A DNA stretch of 17,691 nucleotides from Candidatus Roizmanbacteria bacterium CG_4_10_14_0_8_um_filter_39_9 (lineage in GTDB: Bacteria > Patescibacteriota > Microgenomatia > UBA1406 > GWC2-37-13), in contig PFLF01000055.1 in assembly GCA_002784505.1 (NCBI GenBank), positions 1-17,691 on the forward strand, in the 5' to 3' direction. Below are positions 15,371 to 17,691 of this stretch, piece by piece; position 1 is the first letter of the stretch, and each line of letters begins with the position of its first letter. The translations under genes were made by a program, and so were the position numbers. The notes beneath the pieces were generated by a model. The model had not been told where the DNA came from, did no database searches, and saw only the letters and a program-made list of their open reading frames with translations.

Positions 15371-15376
15371 TATACT
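15371..15376 (+). promoter_or_regulatory. -10 element before the site-2 protease gene
   Basis: TATACT ends 6 nt before the ATG at 15383, so a transcript from here would be leaderless. No good -35 at 17 nt; TTGTCC at 15342 is too far upstream. Readthrough from frr is also possible. Confidence 0.45.
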
Positions 15377-15382
15377 TGATAA

Positions 15383-16552
15383 ATGATAAGCTTTATCCTT
15401 TTTATAGGTATCCTTGGACTTCTTGTTATTATTCATGAATTCGGCCACTTCATCGCCGCAAAAAAAAATGGAATACTGGTTGAAGAATTCGGCATTGGGT
15501 TTCCTCCTCGCTTATGGGGAAAAAAGATCGGAGAAACGCTTTACAGTATAAACGCAATTCCGCTTGGAGGCTTTGTGAAACTTTTTGGTGAAGAACAAAA
15601 TGAAATTGACGGGAAACCGCTTCCTAAATTGTTATCATCAAGAGCTTTTGTAAATAAAACTGCGTTTCAGAAATCCGTTGTTATTCTTGCAGGAGTTGCT
15701 ATGAATGCAATTTTAGGAATAACCATTTATTATCTTCTTTTATCCCTTAACGGATTTAAATCCGACCCCATTCCCATGATCACTGACTATCATTTCAGAT
15801 TTGGCGTCCAGGAAGGTCGGGTCGTTGCCGGAAATATTGTAAAGGATTCCCCAGCCGAGAAAGCAGGCATCAAAGTTGAAGATAGCGTTATTCGTTATCA
15901 AACGCCTGAAGACGCCTCAACAAATATATGGAAACCCGTTACTTCATCCGGCGAACTTATCAATATCATCAAATCTTCTCCAAACCGTATTTTGCAACTC
16001 GATATAGAAAATGTTAAAAACGGAGCCCATAAAATTGTCTCTGTTATGCCTATTTATAATGCTGATCTGAAGCGAGCAATAATCGGCGTCAATCTCATTG
16101 ATACCGCAATAATAAGTTACCAAAAGACTCATCAGATGATATTTTCCGGATTTATGCATTCATATAATGTTCTAACTTATAATTTTTCAACCATCGGCGA
16201 ATTGGTCCGCATGTCCGTAAGGGAGAAAACATTTGCTCCTGTTTCCCAAACGGTATCTGGTCCCATTGGTATATTCTCAGTCATACAAGACGTGGTAGCA
16301 ACCTCCGGAACTAAACTATTTAAGAATCTTTTAAATATCGTCGGACTCCTCAGTCTTTCACTTGCGTTTATGAATGTATTGCCGCTACCGGCGCTTGATG
16401 GGGGAAGGCTTTTATTTATTATTATTGAATATGTATCACGGAGAAGAATAAATAAGACGGTGGAGCAATATGTAAATATGGCGGGTTTTTTTGCTCTTAT
16501 TGCACTCGGAATCGCTGTATCAATCAACGATGTTTTAAGACTTTTCAAATAA
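15383..16552 (+). CDS. rseP: RseP/RasP-family site-2 metalloprotease
   Basis: A membrane zinc protease that cuts transmembrane helices such as anti-sigma factors or leftover signal peptides. The first helix contains the zinc motif H18-E-F-G-H22, followed by the GILVEEFGIGFPPRLW and IPLGGFVKLFGE blocks. A further helix lies near 100-115, then one PDZ domain (about 135-225: AGNIVKDSPAEKAGIKVEDSVI). The third zinc ligand is in LPLPALDGGRLLF near residue 335. The C-terminal helix completes a four-helix layout. At 389 residues with a single PDZ it matches the RasP/MMP type rather than E. coli RseP with two PDZ domains. A cmk-like gene follows after 22 nt. Confidence 0.93.
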   Translation: MISFILFIGILGLLVIIHEFGHFIAAKKNGILVEEFGIGFPPRLWGKKIGETLYSINAIPLGGFVKLFGEEQNEIDGKPLPKLLSSRAFVNKTAFQKSVVILAGVAMNAILGITIYYLLLSLNGFKSDPIPMITDYHFRFGVQEGRVVAGNIVKDSPAEKAGIKVEDSVIRYQTPEDASTNIWKPVTSSGELINIIKSSPNRILQLDIENVKNGAHKIVSVMPIYNADLKRAIIGVNLIDTAIISYQKTHQMIFSGFMHSYNVLTYNFSTIGELVRMSVREKTFAPVSQTVSGPIGIFSVIQDVVATSGTKLFKNLLNIVGLLSLSLAFMNVLPLPALDGGRLLFIIIEYVSRRRINKTVEQYVNMAGFFALIALGIAVSINDVLRLFK

Positions 16553-16574
16553 GCAATTACTAATTCTATTTTGT

Positions 16575-17138
16575 ATGGAACTCAAATATAAAAATATCAC
16601 TATATCAGGAAAAGTTGCGGTCGGAACAACTACCCTTGCAAAAAATTTAAGCAAGACTATCGGGTGGAGGCATGTTAATGCCGGATTTATTCAAAGAGAA
16701 TATGACCGCAAAAATGCCATCCAAGAAAATAGACAAGGGGCAGCGTCCCGTTCGGATGAACACGAAAAAGAAATTGATGCCATGACAAAAAATATGCTGG
16801 CCAATAAAACTGGCTTGATATATGAAGCATGGCTTTCCGGATTTATGGCAAAGGGCATTCCTCATGTATATAAAATCTTAGTTATATGTTCCGATGAAGC
16901 GATACGTATAGACCGAGTAGTAAACCGGGAGAATATTTCTGTCGATGACGCAAAGCATTGGATGAAACAGCGAGAAGAAGAGAATCTTTTCAAGTGGAAA
17001 AAATTGTACGGAAACTACGACTTTTGGGATCCGAAATATTATAACCTTGTTATTGACACGTACTCATCGGGGCGGCTTGAAACACTAGGAAAAGTGCTCG
17101 ATATGATTGGATACGTGCAAAACCTGCAGAATACCTAG
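16575..17138 (+). CDS. cmk: Cytidylate-kinase-like protein, archaeal type
   Basis: A P-loop nucleotide kinase of 187 residues. The phosphate loop G12-K-V-A-V-G17-T-T-T has Thr where Walker A usually has Lys, as in archaeal cytidylate kinases, whose loop reads GTGTTT. NAGFIQREYD (about 36-45) matches the archaeal CAGFIFRE block, and YEAWLSGFMA matches the LEGR/LAGW region. A lid-like stretch R-V-V-N-R-E-N and a final VIDTYSSGRLE strand complete the fold. The expected role is CMP/dCMP phosphorylation to the diphosphate. The symbol is tentative because a second paralogue follows after 1 nt and either could be the true CMP kinase. Confidence 0.75.
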   Translation: MELKYKNITISGKVAVGTTTLAKNLSKTIGWRHVNAGFIQREYDRKNAIQENRQGAASRSDEHEKEIDAMTKNMLANKTGLIYEAWLSGFMAKGIPHVYKILVICSDEAIRIDRVVNRENISVDDAKHWMKQREEENLFKWKKLYGNYDFWDPKYYNLVIDTYSSGRLETLGKVLDMIGYVQNLQNT

Positions 17139-17139
17139 T

Positions 17140-17676
17140 ATGAAGTACCAAAATATCACGATCTCGGGACGGATTTGTACCGGAAAATCTACGTTATTTC
17201 ACGCTTTGAAGGATTCTCTTCACTGGATGACATTTTCAACAAGTCAGTTTTTTAGAGACTATGCTAAAAAAAACCACCATTCTTTAGAGAAAGCAGAAGA
17301 GCAAAATGATCGCATCACCAAGGAAATAGATTATAAAGTACAGGATATGCTAAGTGATCAGAAATTTATTATTGTTGAGGGGTGGATGGCCGGCGCCTTA
17401 GCAAAAAATAATAAGCATGTTCTCAAGGTCCTTCTTACCTGTGATAATGATATGAGAATAAAAAGGTTTGCACTGAGAGAACATGTCACGATGATGGTTG
17501 CCAAACAACGGATTCATGATAGAGAATCATCACTACTTGCAACCTTGCAAAAAATCTACCATCTGAAAAATATTTTTGATACTTCATACTATGATGTCGT
17601 GATAGATACCACCGGAAAAAACGAAGAAGAGATCCGAGACATAGTCCTTACCTCTTTGGATCCTCACTTAATGTGA
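17140..17676 (+). CDS. Second cytidylate-kinase-like P-loop protein
   Basis: This is a paralogue of the previous gene (178 residues): both start M..KY.NITISG, share the E-I-D helix, the E-x-W-x-x-G-x-x-A-K strand and the closing VVIDT. Here the P-loop is a regular Walker A, G10-R-I-C-T-G15-K-S, unlike the GTT of its neighbour. The equivalent of the NAGFIQREYD block reads STSQFFRDYAKK. Pairwise identity looks modest, so the duplication is old and the substrates may differ. ATG 17140 is preferred to the ATG at 17107, because it aligns with the paralogue and leaves 1 nt after the previous stop. It could be a nucleoside or nucleotide kinase; the substrate is unknown. Confidence 0.72.
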   Translation: MKYQNITISGRICTGKSTLFHALKDSLHWMTFSTSQFFRDYAKKNHHSLEKAEEQNDRITKEIDYKVQDMLSDQKFIIVEGWMAGALAKNNKHVLKVLLTCDNDMRIKRFALREHVTMMVAKQRIHDRESSLLATLQKIYHLKNIFDTSYYDVVIDTTGKNEEEIRDIVLTSLDPHLM

Positions 17677-17691
17677 CATTACTTCGATGTA

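Noticed and set aside
16608..16634. Kinase 16575-17138 as inactive because the Walker A lysine is missing
   Set aside because: The GTT form of the loop is normal in archaeal-type cytidylate kinases, so it is not evidence of loss of function.

Overview
The window looks like a fragment of a Candidate Phyla Radiation (Patescibacteria) genome, most likely of the Microgenomates type. The evidence is a divergent 16S rRNA tail, short ribosomal-factor genes (a 152-residue EF-Ts), dense gene packing, moderate-to-low G+C, an archaeal-type cytidylate kinase fold, and a 19-nt palindrome spliced into a coding gene, as I recall seeing in such genomes. TGA behaves as a normal stop, which argues against the recoded SR1/Gracilibacteria lineages. 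The lineage call is inference; no database was searched.

Layout. 1-670 is the 3' part of 16S rRNA, with no 23S gene or tRNA after it. 891-1698 is an unknown protein broken at a G8 tract. On the minus strand, 3734 down to 1717, lie a small membrane-anchored Ig-like protein, galU and a decayed HAD phosphatase. A plus-strand metal module (3854-7184) carries a MgtE-like cytosolic sensor with no channel domain, a NRAMP-family transporter with a non-canonical metal site, and a DUF62-type SAM hydrolase-like protein. nadE (minus), a frameshifted surface protein (plus, 8064-9844) and nadD (minus) follow; the two nad genes cover the last two steps to NAD.

From 10550 on everything is on the plus strand: a 59-residue unknown protein, a SAM riboswitch with metK, a second SAM-riboswitch-like element followed by two tandem HIT-superfamily proteins, rpsB-tsf-frr, an RseP/RasP-type site-2 protease, and two tandem CMP-kinase-like genes.

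Themes. (1) S-adenosylmethionine: metK makes it, two riboswitch-like RNAs sense it, and a DUF62 relative may degrade or bind it. (2) First genes of transcription units repeatedly have a -10 hexamer only 6-10 nt before the start codon, implying leaderless mRNAs, whereas an internal operon gene (6363) has a textbook AGGAGG. (3) Several genes carry frame lesions next to homopolymers (1473-1480, 2083-2090, 9322-9325), which could be real decay, phase variation or assembly error.
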